Made by a program: the position numbers and the translations under genes
NCBI GenBank assembly: GCA_002358875.1
Contig: DEPS01000019.1
Span: forward strand, 99,692-143,620
Reading direction: 5' to 3'
Source of the DNA: Lachnospiraceae bacterium UBA3386
GTDB taxonomy: Bacteria; Bacillota; Clostridia; Lachnospirales; Lachnospiraceae
Length of the DNA: 43,929 bases
The notes under the pieces: generated by a model
What the model was told of the DNA's origin: nothing
Databases searched by the model: none
The model's input: only the letters and a program-made list of their open reading frames with translations
In this document: one piece after another, positions 32,788 to 41,998 of the stretch
Position numbering within the stretch: the first letter of the stretch is position 1
Layout of the letters: every line of letters begins with the position of its first letter

Positions 32788-34338
32788 ATGCATTTGGGAA
32801 TCATTATTGCAGTGATTCTTACAATGGCAGCAGCAGTTCCCATCACCTGGTACATCACTTCCAATTATCACAGGAAGCAGGATGAGATCAAGGTGGACAG
32901 CGCGGAAGCACGTGCGAGGTCGATCATAGACGATGCACTTCAGAAGGCTGAAGAGAAAAAGCGCGAAGCCATGCTGGAGATCCGGGAAGAGGCGTTCAAA
33001 TCCAAGAGCGAACTTGACAAAGAGATCCAGTCAAGGCGGAATGAGATTCAAAAGAGCGAGCGCAGGATCCAGCAGAAAGAAGAGCAGATCGACAACAAAG
33101 TCGAGCAGATGGAGCGCAGGGAACAGGGGCTTGCTGCCAGGGAAGAGGATCTGCAGAAGCTTCAGAAAGAAGTTTCGACTCTGAATGAGCAGCGCATACA
33201 GGAACTTGAGCGAATTTCAGGCCTTACCTCCGAACAGGCAAAAGAACACCTTTTAAAAATTGTTGAAGATGAAGTAAGACTGGACTGCGCCAGAAAGATC
33301 AAAGAGATCGAGGCGGAGGCCAGAGAAGAGGCAGACAAAAGGGCCAAGGAGTTTGTGGTGGGCGCTATTCAGCGCTGTGCGGCAGACCACGTTTCCGAAG
33401 CTACAATCTCTGTCGTACAGCTGCCCGGAGATGAAATGAAGGGCAGGATCATAGGCCGTGAAGGGCGTAACATCCGGACGCTTGAGACGATGACAGGTGT
33501 CGACCTGATCGTCGATGATACACCGGAAGCTGTCGTGATCTCCGCCTTTGATCCGATCCGCAGGGAAGTTGCGCGGGTAGCGCTTGAGAAACTGATCGTC
33601 GACGGCAGGATCCATCCTGCCAGGATCGAGGAGATGGTTGCAAAAGCACAGCGTGAAGTGGAAGCCAGGATCAAGGAGGAAGGCGAAGCAGCCACCCTCG
33701 AGGTCGGTGTTCACGGCATCCATCCGGCGCTGGTACGTCTTTTGGGCAAGATGCGTTTCCGCACCAGCTATGGACAAAACGCCCTCAAGCACTCGATTGA
33801 GGTCGCTCAGTTGTCAGGTCTTTTAGCGAGTGAGCTTGGACTTGATGTCCGGATCGCAAAGCGTGCGGGTCTTCTGCATGATATCGGCAAAGCTGTAGAC
33901 CATGAGATGGAAGGATCTCATGTTCAGCTTGGCGCAGAGCTCTGTAGAAAATATAAAGAATCTCAAACAGTTATTAATTCCGTGGAGTCGCACCACGGGG
34001 ATGTGGAACCTGCAAGTCTGATCGCGTGTATTGTTCAGGCCGCAGATACAATCTCCGCCGCCCGTCCCGGGGCAAGGCGCGAGACACTTGAAGCCTATAC
34101 CACGAGGCTGAAACAGTTAGAAGAAATCACCAACAGTTTTAAAGGGGTCAGTAATTCTTATGCCATCCAGGCAGGCAGAGAAGTTCGCGTAATGGTAGTT
34201 CCTGAGCAGATCAGCGATGCTGATATGGTGATCCTGGCAAGAGATATTTCGAAGAAGATCGAATCCGATATGGAATATCCAGGCCAGATCAAAGTCAATG
34301 TGATCCGTGAGTCCAGAGTTACGGATTACGCAAAGTAA
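32788..34338 (+). CDS. rny: Ribonuclease Y
   Basis: Membrane-anchored endoribonuclease that initiates mRNA decay in Firmicutes. It has 516 residues: an N-terminal membrane helix (~3-25), a long coiled coil (~30-205), a KH domain with GRIIGREGRNIRTLE (~220), and an HD domain with the metal-binding LLHDIGKAVDHE and SHHGD (~365-415). The start at 32788 has AAGGAGG nine bases upstream; a 45-residue longer frame from 32653 lacks a ribosome site. Monocistronic, with terminator at 34435. Confidence 0.98.
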   Translation: MHLGIIIAVILTMAAAVPITWYITSNYHRKQDEIKVDSAEARARSIIDDALQKAEEKKREAMLEIREEAFKSKSELDKEIQSRRNEIQKSERRIQQKEEQIDNKVEQMERREQGLAAREEDLQKLQKEVSTLNEQRIQELERISGLTSEQAKEHLLKIVEDEVRLDCARKIKEIEAEAREEADKRAKEFVVGAIQRCAADHVSEATISVVQLPGDEMKGRIIGREGRNIRTLETMTGVDLIVDDTPEAVVISAFDPIRREVARVALEKLIVDGRIHPARIEEMVAKAQREVEARIKEEGEAATLEVGVHGIHPALVRLLGKMRFRTSYGQNALKHSIEVAQLSGLLASELGLDVRIAKRAGLLHDIGKAVDHEMEGSHVQLGAELCRKYKESQTVINSVESHHGDVEPASLIACIVQAADTISAARPGARRETLEAYTTRLKQLEEITNSFKGVSNSYAIQAGREVRVMVVPEQISDADMVILARDISKKIESDMEYPGQIKVNVIRESRVTDYAK

Positions 34339-34434
34339 TATAGAAAAATAATATTAAGATTGTATATATAGCTTAAACGGTTGTTTTTACACACTGTTTT
34401 AATCTCAGTTTTTATCAGATTTCAAGAATTATTT

Positions 34435-34476
34435 AAAAAAAGCTGCAGAGAGCCTAAAAGCTCCTGCAGCTTTTTT
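34435..34476. terminator. Terminator after rny
   Basis: Stem AGCTGCAG (34441-34448) / CTGCAGCT (34464-34471) with inner GAGC/GCTC, T6 on the plus strand and T7 on the minus strand. Confidence 0.92.
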
Positions 34477-34549
34477 GTCAAAACGGAAAAAAATGAGAAA
34501 AACAAGGTAATATTCACAAATTTATAAAGCAAAATCCCGAAAAATAAGG

Positions 34550-34555
34550 TATAAT
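34550..34555 (+). promoter_or_regulatory. Likely -10 box for glgA
   Basis: TATAAT with no good -35 at normal spacing; it would place the transcript start near 34562, 110 bases before glgA. Confidence 0.4.
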
Positions 34556-34672
34556 AGATAAAGATTATTCATCTTGCCGTGCCTGTAAGAGCTTTCCGGA
34601 TTCTTCCCGGGCCGCGGCGCGGTGGAATTGCTTACATATTTATTCTTATTTTGTTACAGGGGGTCAATTAAT

Positions 34673-36121
34673 ATGAAGAAGATTCTTTTTGTGGCATCGG
34701 AAGGCGTTCCTTTTATCAAGACCGGCGGACTGGCGGATGTTGTTGGTTCCCTCCCGAAGGAACTCGACAAGGAGTATTATGATGTCAGGGTAATTATGCC
34801 CAAATATTCCTGCATGAAGCAGGAGATGAAGGACAAGATGGAGTATGTCACGCACTTCTACATGGACTTCCACTGGAAGAGTGAGTATGTCGGCGTACTG
34901 CAGGCAGAAGTTGAAGGAATCAAGTTCTATTTCATCGACAACGAGGGGTTCTTTACCAGCGATAAGCCTTATACCGACGATCCTCTGTTTGAGATCACAC
35001 GATTTGCTTTCTTCTCCAAGGCTGTCCTGTCTGCACTTCCTACCATTGATTTCAGGCCTGACCTCATTCACTGCCATGACTGGCAGACAGGCCTTGTGCC
35101 GGTTTACCTTAAGGAAAGGTTTGCGGGCAGCGATTTCTTCCAGGGGATCAAGTCTGTCATGACGATCCACAACCTGAAGTTCCAGGGCAAGTGGAATGTC
35201 CGCGATGTCGAAGATATCACCGGCCTTTCCGGCTACTATTTCACCCCGGACAAGCTGGAAGCCTATAAGGATGCAAACCTCTTAAAGGGCGGTCTGGTCT
35301 ATGCAGACGCCATCACGACCGTTTCCCCGACTTACGCGGAAGAGATCAAGACCCAGTTTTATGGCGAGGGTCTCGACGGTCTTATGATAGCGAGATCGCA
35401 TGACCTTCGCGGCATCATTAACGGTATTGACTACACAGATTTCTCCCCCGACAATGATAAGAAGATTCCTCAGGCTTACACAGCTGATAATTTCCGTAAG
35501 CTCAAAGTCAAGAACAAGGTCGCCCTCCAGAAGGAGCTTGGACTTAAGGTCGACGAGAAATGTTTTATGATCGGTATCGTATCCAGGCTGACCGACCAGA
35601 AGGGCTTCGATCTTATCGCCTATGTGCTGGAGGAGATCCTTTCCCTCGATGCCATTCAGATGGTCGTTCTGGGAACCGGCGAGGAACGTTACGAGAATAT
35701 GTTCCGTTACTTTGACTGGAAGTACAACGACAAGATCTCCGCGAACATCTACTATTCGGATGAGCTGTCCCACAAGATTTACGCTTCCTCCGATGCCTTC
35801 CTGATGCCCTCGCTCTTCGAGCCCTGCGGACTTTCCCAGCTGATGTCCCTGCGCTACGGCACGCTTCCCATCGTCCGTGAGACAGGCGGTCTCAAGGATA
35901 CTGTCGAGCCTTACAATGAGTTCGAAGGAACCGGCACGGGCTTCACATTCGCGAACTATAACGCGCATGAGATGATGCACGCAATCCGTTATGCGGAGCA
36001 GATCTATTATGATAAGCGCCTTGAATGGAACAAGATGGTAGAGCGCGCGATGAGAGCGGACTTCTCCTGGTCGCAGTCTGCTGCCAAGTATCAGGAAATG
36101 TACGACTGGATGATCGGATAA
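34673..36121 (+). CDS. glgA: Glycogen synthase
   Basis: Adds glucose from ADP-glucose (or UDP-glucose) to a glycogen chain; glycosyltransferase family 5, GT-B fold, 482 residues. The N-terminal nucleotide-binding signature KTGGLADVVGSLPKEL is at ~15-30, FHCHDWQTGLVP-like LIHCHDWQTGL at ~125, and the C-terminal PSLFEPCGLSQLMSLRYG with the catalytic Glu near 380. The start at 34673 follows a GGGGGT site; a 17-residue longer frame from 34622 is unlikely. Other glg genes are not in the window. Confidence 0.96.
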   Translation: MKKILFVASEGVPFIKTGGLADVVGSLPKELDKEYYDVRVIMPKYSCMKQEMKDKMEYVTHFYMDFHWKSEYVGVLQAEVEGIKFYFIDNEGFFTSDKPYTDDPLFEITRFAFFSKAVLSALPTIDFRPDLIHCHDWQTGLVPVYLKERFAGSDFFQGIKSVMTIHNLKFQGKWNVRDVEDITGLSGYYFTPDKLEAYKDANLLKGGLVYADAITTVSPTYAEEIKTQFYGEGLDGLMIARSHDLRGIINGIDYTDFSPDNDKKIPQAYTADNFRKLKVKNKVALQKELGLKVDEKCFMIGIVSRLTDQKGFDLIAYVLEEILSLDAIQMVVLGTGEERYENMFRYFDWKYNDKISANIYYSDELSHKIYASSDAFLMPSLFEPCGLSQLMSLRYGTLPIVRETGGLKDTVEPYNEFEGTGTGFTFANYNAHEMMHAIRYAEQIYYDKRLEWNKMVERAMRADFSWSQSAAKYQEMYDWMIG

Positions 36122-36185
36122 TCTTTATGTTTCTGATGGGTGCCTTATAAAAACTTTATTATCGGGGCATTATCTGGTATACTGT

Positions 36186-36216
36186 GCGGCGGGACAAAAA
36201 AGTCCCGCCGCTTTTT
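36186..36216 (+). terminator. glgA terminator
   Basis: Perfect 10-bp stem GCGGCGGGAC (36186-36195) / GTCCCGCCGC (36202-36211), A6 loop and T5. Confidence 0.93.
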
Positions 36217-36291
36217 ACGATTAGAAAAAGTTTGCTGATCATTCATTTACAGTAAAGCTGCCTTAATGACAAATGAACGGAGAAAAGTAAA

Positions 36292-37986
36292 ATGGAGCAG
36301 GGCCTGGAAAAGGAGAAGGGAAAAAAGACAGAAAAAAAAGGGGCACCTCTTAAAGGCGGGAGCATTGCCGCACAGGCAGGGATCCTTGCCGCGGCAACGA
36401 TTATCGTTCGTATCATCGGCCTTTTGTACAGAGCGCCCCTGACTGCGATCATCGGTGACGAGGGGAACGGTTATTACGGGGCCGCTTACAATATATATAT
36501 GATCATTCTGATTCTGTCCTCGAATTCTCTTCCCGCGGCCATATCCAGACAGATGTCCACAAAGATCGCGGTGGGAGAATACAAAAATGCCCAGCGCGCT
36601 TTTCACTGCGCCATATTGTATTCGCTCTTTGTCGGTGCAGCGGGAAGCATACTGTTGTATTTTGGTGCAGGCCTTTTGGTAAAGCCAAATGCGGTGCCGG
36701 TCCTGAGGGTATTCGCCCCGACTATCTTCCTGTTTGGAATCCTGGGAGCTGTCAGGGGATATTTTCAGGCGAACCAGTCCATGACACAGACTTCGGTCTC
36801 ACAGATCCTGGAGCAGATCGCCAACGCTTCCATCAGCATCGGGGCTGCGACATTCCTGATCCGGACGGCGGCTGCGCACTCCTCTAAGACGCAGCTTGCA
36901 GTCCGGGGTGCCATGGGCAGTGCAATGGGGACCGGCAGCGGTGTTGCGACAGCGCTTTTGTTTATGATGATCGCATATCTCAGACACCGGGGCGCTTTCA
37001 TGGAACGGATACGGACGGATGCAGGGAAGGCAGAATCCTATGCAGGGATCATGAAGAGCACGATCCTGGTGATCACCCCCTTCATTGCCAGCAGCTTTAT
37101 TCTGAATCTGACGACTACGCTGGATCAGGTTATCTTTTTAAACATGCTGATTGACGGAAGACATCTGTCAGAAGCGGCGGTAACGACAGTTTACGGCCTT
37201 TTTTCCAATAAAGCAGTGGTAATCACCAATATTCCGATCTCCGTGGCGACAGCGGTCTCTGCCGCGATCATCCCCAATATTGCGACCGCCTACGCCTCCG
37301 GTGATCTTGAGGAGACAAGAAGGAGGGCGGAAAACGCTTCCCGAATGGCTCTGCTCATCTCGGTTCCCTGTGCTGTCGGACTTATGGTTCTGGCAAGACC
37401 GGTAACCATGCTCATGTTCCCGCAGTGGGATACACTGGAAATGGCTTCCGTACTTCTGGCTCTTCAGGCTGTTACAGTAATCTTTTTGTCTGTGGGAACA
37501 ATCACCAATGCCGTACTACAGGCCATTGGCAGGATGAGCATGCCGATCATAAGCGCAGGTGTCTCTCTTATTATTCAGACTGTGGCACTTGCTGCTTTTT
37601 TGCAGTTTACGGACTGGGGGATCTACAGCATGGTCTTTGTCAGTGTCCTTTACGCAGCGGTGATTTTTGCTCTCAATGAACTGTTTCTCCGCCGATATCT
37701 GGGTCTTGAGATGGACGGCGTTAAAGTTTACGGAAAGCCGGTTCTTAGCGCATTGGTCATGGGGGCAGCCGCCTATGGCGTATACAGGGGACTTTTCTTT
37801 GTGTTTATCCGGTTCAGAGGAGAATACTTTTCCAATTTTGCGGCTGTCATCCCCGCCATTCTTGCAGCGATTCCCGTATATTTCTTTGTGATCATCCGTC
37901 TTGGAGGCCTCACAGGGGATGACATACTGGGTCTGCCCAAGGGTACGGCCCTGGCGAAGGTCTTAAAAAAGCTGCGGTGGCTTTAA
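36292..37986 (+). CDS. MOP-superfamily flippase, SpoVB/polysaccharide type
   Basis: A 564-residue protein with about 14 membrane helices, of the polysaccharide-transport/SpoVB branch of the MOP superfamily. Members flip undecaprenyl-linked sugar or peptidoglycan precursors outward. Visible features are the basic N terminus, VRIIGLLYRAPLTAIIGDEGNGYYGAAYNIY at ~40 (only part need be matched: LYRAP and GDEGNGYYG), FGILGAVRGYFQ near 145 and IPISVATAVSAAIIPNIA near 320. The substrate cannot be told; a MurJ-like or sporulation role is possible. The start at 36292 has GGAGAAAAG upstream. Confidence 0.9.
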   Translation: MEQGLEKEKGKKTEKKGAPLKGGSIAAQAGILAAATIIVRIIGLLYRAPLTAIIGDEGNGYYGAAYNIYMIILILSSNSLPAAISRQMSTKIAVGEYKNAQRAFHCAILYSLFVGAAGSILLYFGAGLLVKPNAVPVLRVFAPTIFLFGILGAVRGYFQANQSMTQTSVSQILEQIANASISIGAATFLIRTAAAHSSKTQLAVRGAMGSAMGTGSGVATALLFMMIAYLRHRGAFMERIRTDAGKAESYAGIMKSTILVITPFIASSFILNLTTTLDQVIFLNMLIDGRHLSEAAVTTVYGLFSNKAVVITNIPISVATAVSAAIIPNIATAYASGDLEETRRRAENASRMALLISVPCAVGLMVLARPVTMLMFPQWDTLEMASVLLALQAVTVIFLSVGTITNAVLQAIGRMSMPIISAGVSLIIQTVALAAFLQFTDWGIYSMVFVSVLYAAVIFALNELFLRRYLGLEMDGVKVYGKPVLSALVMGAAAYGVYRGLFFVFIRFRGEYFSNFAAVIPAILAAIPVYFFVIIRLGGLTGDDILGLPKGTALAKVLKKLRWL

Positions 37987-38102
37987 AGGCAAACGTTAAG
38001 GGATTAAAGCAAAGGGAATAAATGAAAAGGGGATAAACGTAAAGAAATAAATGTATAGTCTGACTTGGGAAAAGACCAATGTAAAGAGACTTTAGAATGG
38101 AT

Positions 38103-38147
38103 AAAAAAGGGCAGGAAGCCGGATTATTCTCCGGATCCCTGCCCTTT
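38103..38147. terminator. Terminator between flippase and MBL-rubredoxin genes
   Basis: Stem AAAGGGCAGG (38106-38115) / CCTGCCCTTT (38138-38147) with inner CCGG/CCGG. The T6 tract is on the minus strand, so it mainly ends the MBL-rubredoxin transcript. Confidence 0.85.
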
Positions 38148-38227
38148 AAAAGCTTCTGATTTATTCTCTGTATATAACTGTGCGGCTGGAAATGTTTTGA
38201 TGACTGCAGCCGTACAGGCCCAAGAGT

Positions 38228-39187
38228 TTATGCCCTGTTGAATTTTTCTTTCCCCTGTCTGCATCTGGGACAGTGCCAGTCGGCAGGCAGATCTTCAAAT
38301 TTTGTCCCCGCGGGGATTCCGTGTTCTGGATCACCGGCTGCAGGATCATAGACATATCCGCAGACGGAGCAGACATATTTTCCTGTCGCTGTTTTTATGA
38401 CCGTCTCTGCGGGCGGAATGCTTTCAGGAGGATTATCAAGGTCCACTATCTTTTTAGCTTCCAGATTCTCATATCCGAGAGGTGTGTGAGTGGACAGATA
38501 GACAGAAGGATGGTTCCGGATGAATTCCCGGACCCGGTTAAGTGTGTCCCTGGCGGCAGCGGGATCTTCAAAGACAATAGAAAGCTTGTCCGCATACAGT
38601 GCTTCGTCCGTATAAGTAACATCGCCGTGGATTATATAAAAGAGGCCGTCGTCCTCGACGATTACGATGCTGTTTCCGGTCGTATGGCCTTTTGCGGGGA
38701 TAAAGGTGACTCCTTCGGCAATCTTTTCGCTGGCTTCAAAGTTGTAATAAGGCCCGTGTTTAAATTCGACCGGAATTACGTTCGGGTACAGCGAAAGCTC
38801 CTGCGATTTAGCCTCTTCGGCGGAAGCATAAATTTTTGCTTTGGGGAAATTGCGGAGTTCTCCGGTGTGGTCTGAATGCTTATGGGTGATCAGGATTTTA
38901 GTTACCTCTTCCGGCTTATAACCGAGCTCTTTAAGAGCATCCATATAGGAAGAGATCCATGTTCCCATGTAAATAAATGTCTTTTCGTCCGGAACCTGCT
39001 CCGGCATTTCCGCAGGGACGCAGGTGTCCACCAGGATCACTTCGCTGCCCGTGTCGATCAGGTAATTCTGGATGCTTGAACGGTACTTCACGGTGGGATC
39101 GAACTTATCCGGTCCGTCCTCTCCTCCGAAGGCGAACGGCTGGGTCATAAATCCGTTTTCAAATGTCTTTACGGCTTTAATGATCAT
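38228..39187 (-). CDS. MBL-fold hydrolase fused to a rubredoxin domain
   Basis: Residues ~1-260 are a metallo-beta-lactamase fold with metal-binding THKHSDHTGE near 105, a further GHTTGNS and HGDV (~170-190). Residues ~270-319 are a complete rubredoxin: YVCSVCGYVYDP and WHCPRCRQGK supply the four iron-binding cysteines. The MBL motif is HxHxDH (lactonase/glyoxalase type), not the HxExDH of flavodiiron proteins. The upstream flavoprotein gene ends 51 bases away, and together they resemble a dissected redox chain of flavin, rubredoxin and metal site. The reaction is unknown; oxygen or NO detoxification is only a guess. Start 39185-39187 with GGAA. Confidence 0.88.
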   Translation of the reverse strand: MIIKAVKTFENGFMTQPFAFGGEDGPDKFDPTVKYRSSIQNYLIDTGSEVILVDTCVPAEMPEQVPDEKTFIYMGTWISSYMDALKELGYKPEEVTKILITHKHSDHTGELRNFPKAKIYASAEEAKSQELSLYPNVIPVEFKHGPYYNFEASEKIAEGVTFIPAKGHTTGNSIVIVEDDGLFYIIHGDVTYTDEALYADKLSIVFEDPAAARDTLNRVREFIRNHPSVYLSTHTPLGYENLEAKKIVDLDNPPESIPPAETVIKTATGKYVCSVCGYVYDPAAGDPEHGIPAGTKFEDLPADWHCPRCRQGKEKFNRA

Positions 39188-39238
39188 ATTTCTTTCATTC
39201 CTTTCTTGATAGCATCACGGACAGTGCAGAAAACATTT

Positions 39239-39754
39239 TTAAAGGGATCTGCCAAATTCTTCTGCCTTTGCAAGCGCCTCGGCGCTCTTGTTATCCTCAC
39301 CGGAAACAGCGACCATGCCCGCATACTCGCCGCCGCAGAGACTGGCGACCATCTGATACTGCATTTCAATTGCTGAGTAGACGTTCGGGGAACCGGAGCT
39401 GAGGATCAGACCGTATTTCGAAGCCTTTGCCGGCTTCATTCCTGCATAGAAGCGGGAAAGAGCACACTGAAGCTGGCCGGTAAAACCAAAATAGTGTACA
39501 GCCGAGGCGAGGATGACTGCATCAGCACTGTTCAATTCCGGGTAAACCTTCTGCATGTCATCTTTCTGGATACAGGCGCCCTCACCTTTCGTATGGCAGT
39601 ATTCGCAGCCAAGACATCCCTTGATGTTCATTGTACCGACAGGACATACGGTCACTTCGTGCCCTGCAGCTTCTGCGCCTTTAATAAATGCATCGACGAG
39701 CGCTGCTGTATTTCCGTTCTTGTGGGGGCTCCCGTTCAAAACAATAACCTTCAT
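39239..39754 (-). CDS. Flavodoxin-like NAD(P)H-dependent FMN reductase
   Basis: A 171-residue flavoprotein of the NADPH-dependent FMN reductase/WrbA-like group. The phosphate-binding motif LNGSPHKNGNTAALV is at residues ~6-20. A cysteine cluster CLGCEYCHTKGEGAC at ~48-62 is typical of the iron-sulfur flavoprotein relatives, although only the spacing of CxxCxxC can be seen. VHYFGFTGQLQCALSRFY follows. It is the first gene of a two-gene operon with the MBL-rubredoxin protein and may pass electrons to that rubredoxin. Start follows GGAAGG. Confidence 0.88.
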   Translation of the reverse strand: MKVIVLNGSPHKNGNTAALVDAFIKGAEAAGHEVTVCPVGTMNIKGCLGCEYCHTKGEGACIQKDDMQKVYPELNSADAVILASAVHYFGFTGQLQCALSRFYAGMKPAKASKYGLILSSGSPNVYSAIEMQYQMVASLCGGEYAGMVAVSGEDNKSAEALAKAEEFGRSL

Positions 39755-39872
39755 GATACCTTCCTTTCTTTACGCGAATCGGCATTAAATAGATGACTGG
39801 GTTTCCTTTGCTGCACAGATTTTTCAATCTGTGAGATGATCAGGTTCTTTCTTTTTGACTTTGCCAAATATT

Positions 39873-39926
39873 TATTAAAGCTTAATATTCACATTTATTA
39901 TAGAAAATATCTGTTAAAGCTGTCAA
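39873..39926 (-). promoter_or_regulatory. Promoter and operator-like palindrome of the flavoprotein operon
   Basis: On the minus strand TTGACA (39921-39926), 18-base spacer, TATAAT (39897-39902), followed by the palindrome TATTAA-AGC-TTAATA (39873-39887) near the transcript start. This fits a repressed, inducible operon. The ~95 bases up to the rqcH stop show only small stems and no T tract. Confidence 0.7.
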
Positions 39927-40013
39927 TGAAGGAAAGCTTTAAAGGATCAGGAGTTACTGTAACCGGGTTCATGAGCCTGGCAAGTGCAGGACGGTTGTGT
40001 GACTTGTAACGTT

Positions 40014-41831
40014 CTAATCCTCAGCCTCCTTCAGCCCGCTGATGTCAGTCCTTGCGAGAATAGAATAGTTGGTGTAATAGACGACAAAGCCGGGAGCTGC
40101 GCCGGAGGGCTTTTTAACGTTGCGGCGTTCCAGATAATCGATTTCCACCTTGCCCTGGCTGCGCCCCGAGGAGTAGTAGGCGGCAAGAGAAGCAGCTTCT
40201 TCGAAGGCGCGGTCGGGAATCTCATTCATCGGCCGGCCGCCCGCGCGAAGAAGTACATGGGAGCCGGGCATGTCGTTGGCATGAAACCAGATATCACGGC
40301 CGTCGGCGATCCGAAAGGTGATCTCATCGTTCTGTGTGTTGTTTTTGCCCACATAAATGTCGAACCCGTCGCTGCTGATGTAGTGAAGCGGTTTTGACTG
40401 TAAAAGCCGCTGGCGCCCTTTTTTCGTATCTTCCCTGCGGCCTTTGCTTTTTTGACCCACGTTTTTACGGTGCAGAAATCCGCTTTCCTCCATTTCGCGC
40501 CGGATCTGGGCCAGGTCTGAGTCTGTAGTGGAGAATTCCAGGGAGCTTTTTATACTTTCCAGATGATCGATCTCAGCCTTCACCTCGACCGTGAGGCGGG
40601 TCAGAGCCTCGTAGGTACGCTTCATACGGGCGTAGCGGTCAAAATATTTCTGTGCGTTTTGCTGCGCGTTCAGGGTCTCGTCGAGCGGAACAGTGATTTT
40701 TTCACCCGTATAATAGTTATCCAGCTCGCACTTTTTGGCACCGGAAGGAACACTGTAACCGTAGGCGTTCAGAAGCTCCCCGTAGATCCGGTATTTTTCC
40801 CTTTTTTCGGTGTCTTTGATCTGGCGGCACTGCAGGTCATATTTGTGCACGTCTCTTTCCAGAATAGTCTGGACGATATGCCTAAGATCGGCGGACCGCT
40901 GGCGGATACGTGTATAAAGGTTCCTTCGTGCGTAATAATCTTCCAGAAGTTCGGAGGCAGATTCATAGAGGATCCCGGTACAGTCGGAATAATGGGTCAG
41001 CTTTATCATGGAAAATTCCACAGGGGCACCAGCCGAATCTCCGTCTCCCGGACGGCAGTACATGACAGGATAAAATTTACCATCCCGGGCGTCCTGAATG
41101 ATCGAAGAAAATGCGGCCCAGAGAGATTCTTTGTCTTCGCCGGTCAGAAGAGCTGCGCTGCGGTCCTGCGACAGCCCGGCCCGGTATACGGCCTCCTGGG
41201 CCGCTACGGGGGAGAAACCGGTGTAGGAGCGGACAAGGAGCTTTGCGGCGTCCATGTACCCTCCCTCAAGCACAGCAAAAAAGCCCTCCCGTGTCTCCTT
41301 AAGAGGATCCCGTTTTGACTGTGTATCCGGGACAAAATAGGGTCTGCCCGGCAGGACCTCTCTGACGGAGCTGACGAGTGACGAAACATGCCGGATACTG
41401 TCGACGATCGCCTCCTGATCATCCAGGAAGATGATATTGCTGTGCTTTCCCATGATCTCGATGAGAAGGGTGTGGGTGCACAGGTCCCCCATTTCGTTTC
41501 GGTGCTCTACTGAAAGGCGGATGATCCTCTCCAGGCCCGGCTGGGTGACAGACAGGATGCGGCCGTTCTGCAGATGCTTTCTTAAAAGCATGCAGAAAGC
41601 CGGAGCAGTGAGGGGCGCACTGCGGCTTGTCTTTGTCAGATAGGCCAGGGGAAGGGATGGATCTGCGCACAGATACAGACGAAGCTGGCCGCCGCCCCTT
41701 TCCTGAGAAGGGCGGATGGTGAGAACAAGTTCATTTTTATCAGTCTGGGCGATTTTATAAATCCGTCCGCCGGTAAGAGACTCCTCAAGCTCCCTGCAGA
41801 GTCCCGCGACGGTAAAGCCGTCAAATGCCAT
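40014..41831 (-). CDS. rqcH: Rqc2 homologue RqcH (NFACT protein)
   Basis: Ribosome-associated quality control factor that binds obstructed 50S subunits and recruits tRNA-Ala to add C-terminal alanine tails. It has 605 residues: NFACT-N (1-~190, with MAFDGFTVAGLCRELEE, LRKHLQNGRI, DSIRHVSS and VLPGRPYF), a helix-hairpin-helix and coiled-coil middle (~200-430), and an NFACT-R domain (~470-600, with YVGKNNTQNDEITFR and HANDMPGSHVLLR). The Asp-Arg pair important in RqcH appears as the DSIRHV segment. Start at 41829-41831 with AGAGG. Older annotation calls it fibronectin-binding protein. Confidence 0.94.
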   Translation of the reverse strand: MAFDGFTVAGLCRELEESLTGGRIYKIAQTDKNELVLTIRPSQERGGGQLRLYLCADPSLPLAYLTKTSRSAPLTAPAFCMLLRKHLQNGRILSVTQPGLERIIRLSVEHRNEMGDLCTHTLLIEIMGKHSNIIFLDDQEAIVDSIRHVSSLVSSVREVLPGRPYFVPDTQSKRDPLKETREGFFAVLEGGYMDAAKLLVRSYTGFSPVAAQEAVYRAGLSQDRSAALLTGEDKESLWAAFSSIIQDARDGKFYPVMYCRPGDGDSAGAPVEFSMIKLTHYSDCTGILYESASELLEDYYARRNLYTRIRQRSADLRHIVQTILERDVHKYDLQCRQIKDTEKREKYRIYGELLNAYGYSVPSGAKKCELDNYYTGEKITVPLDETLNAQQNAQKYFDRYARMKRTYEALTRLTVEVKAEIDHLESIKSSLEFSTTDSDLAQIRREMEESGFLHRKNVGQKSKGRREDTKKGRQRLLQSKPLHYISSDGFDIYVGKNNTQNDEITFRIADGRDIWFHANDMPGSHVLLRAGGRPMNEIPDRAFEEAASLAAYYSSGRSQGKVEIDYLERRNVKKPSGAAPGFVVYYTNYSILARTDISGLKEAED

Positions 41832-41879
41832 GATGCAGTACCTCTCATGTGAATAATTAATACTCTTTTGATTCGAAAA

Positions 41880-41888
41880 ATTATATCA
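41880..41888 (-). promoter_or_regulatory. Extended -10 promoter for rqcH
   Basis: On the minus strand TGATATAAT, an extended -10 with only a weak -35 (TGTACC at 41903-41908). Confidence 0.5.
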
Positions 41889-41936
41889 TGCCGGAAGATT
41901 CTGGTACAGTGACAATTTTGTATTAAGAGTTCTTCC

Positions 41937-41964
41937 TTGACGCCAAAAAGAATAATGATATAAT
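41937..41964 (+). promoter_or_regulatory. Promoter for yicC-remA-gmk
   Basis: TTGACG (41937-41942), 16-base spacer, TATAAT (41959-41964) with the extended TG base pair. It is divergent from the rqcH promoter. Confidence 0.7.
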
Positions 41965-41998
41965 ATCAACTGATTATACCCTCAGGGAGGAAAATATC

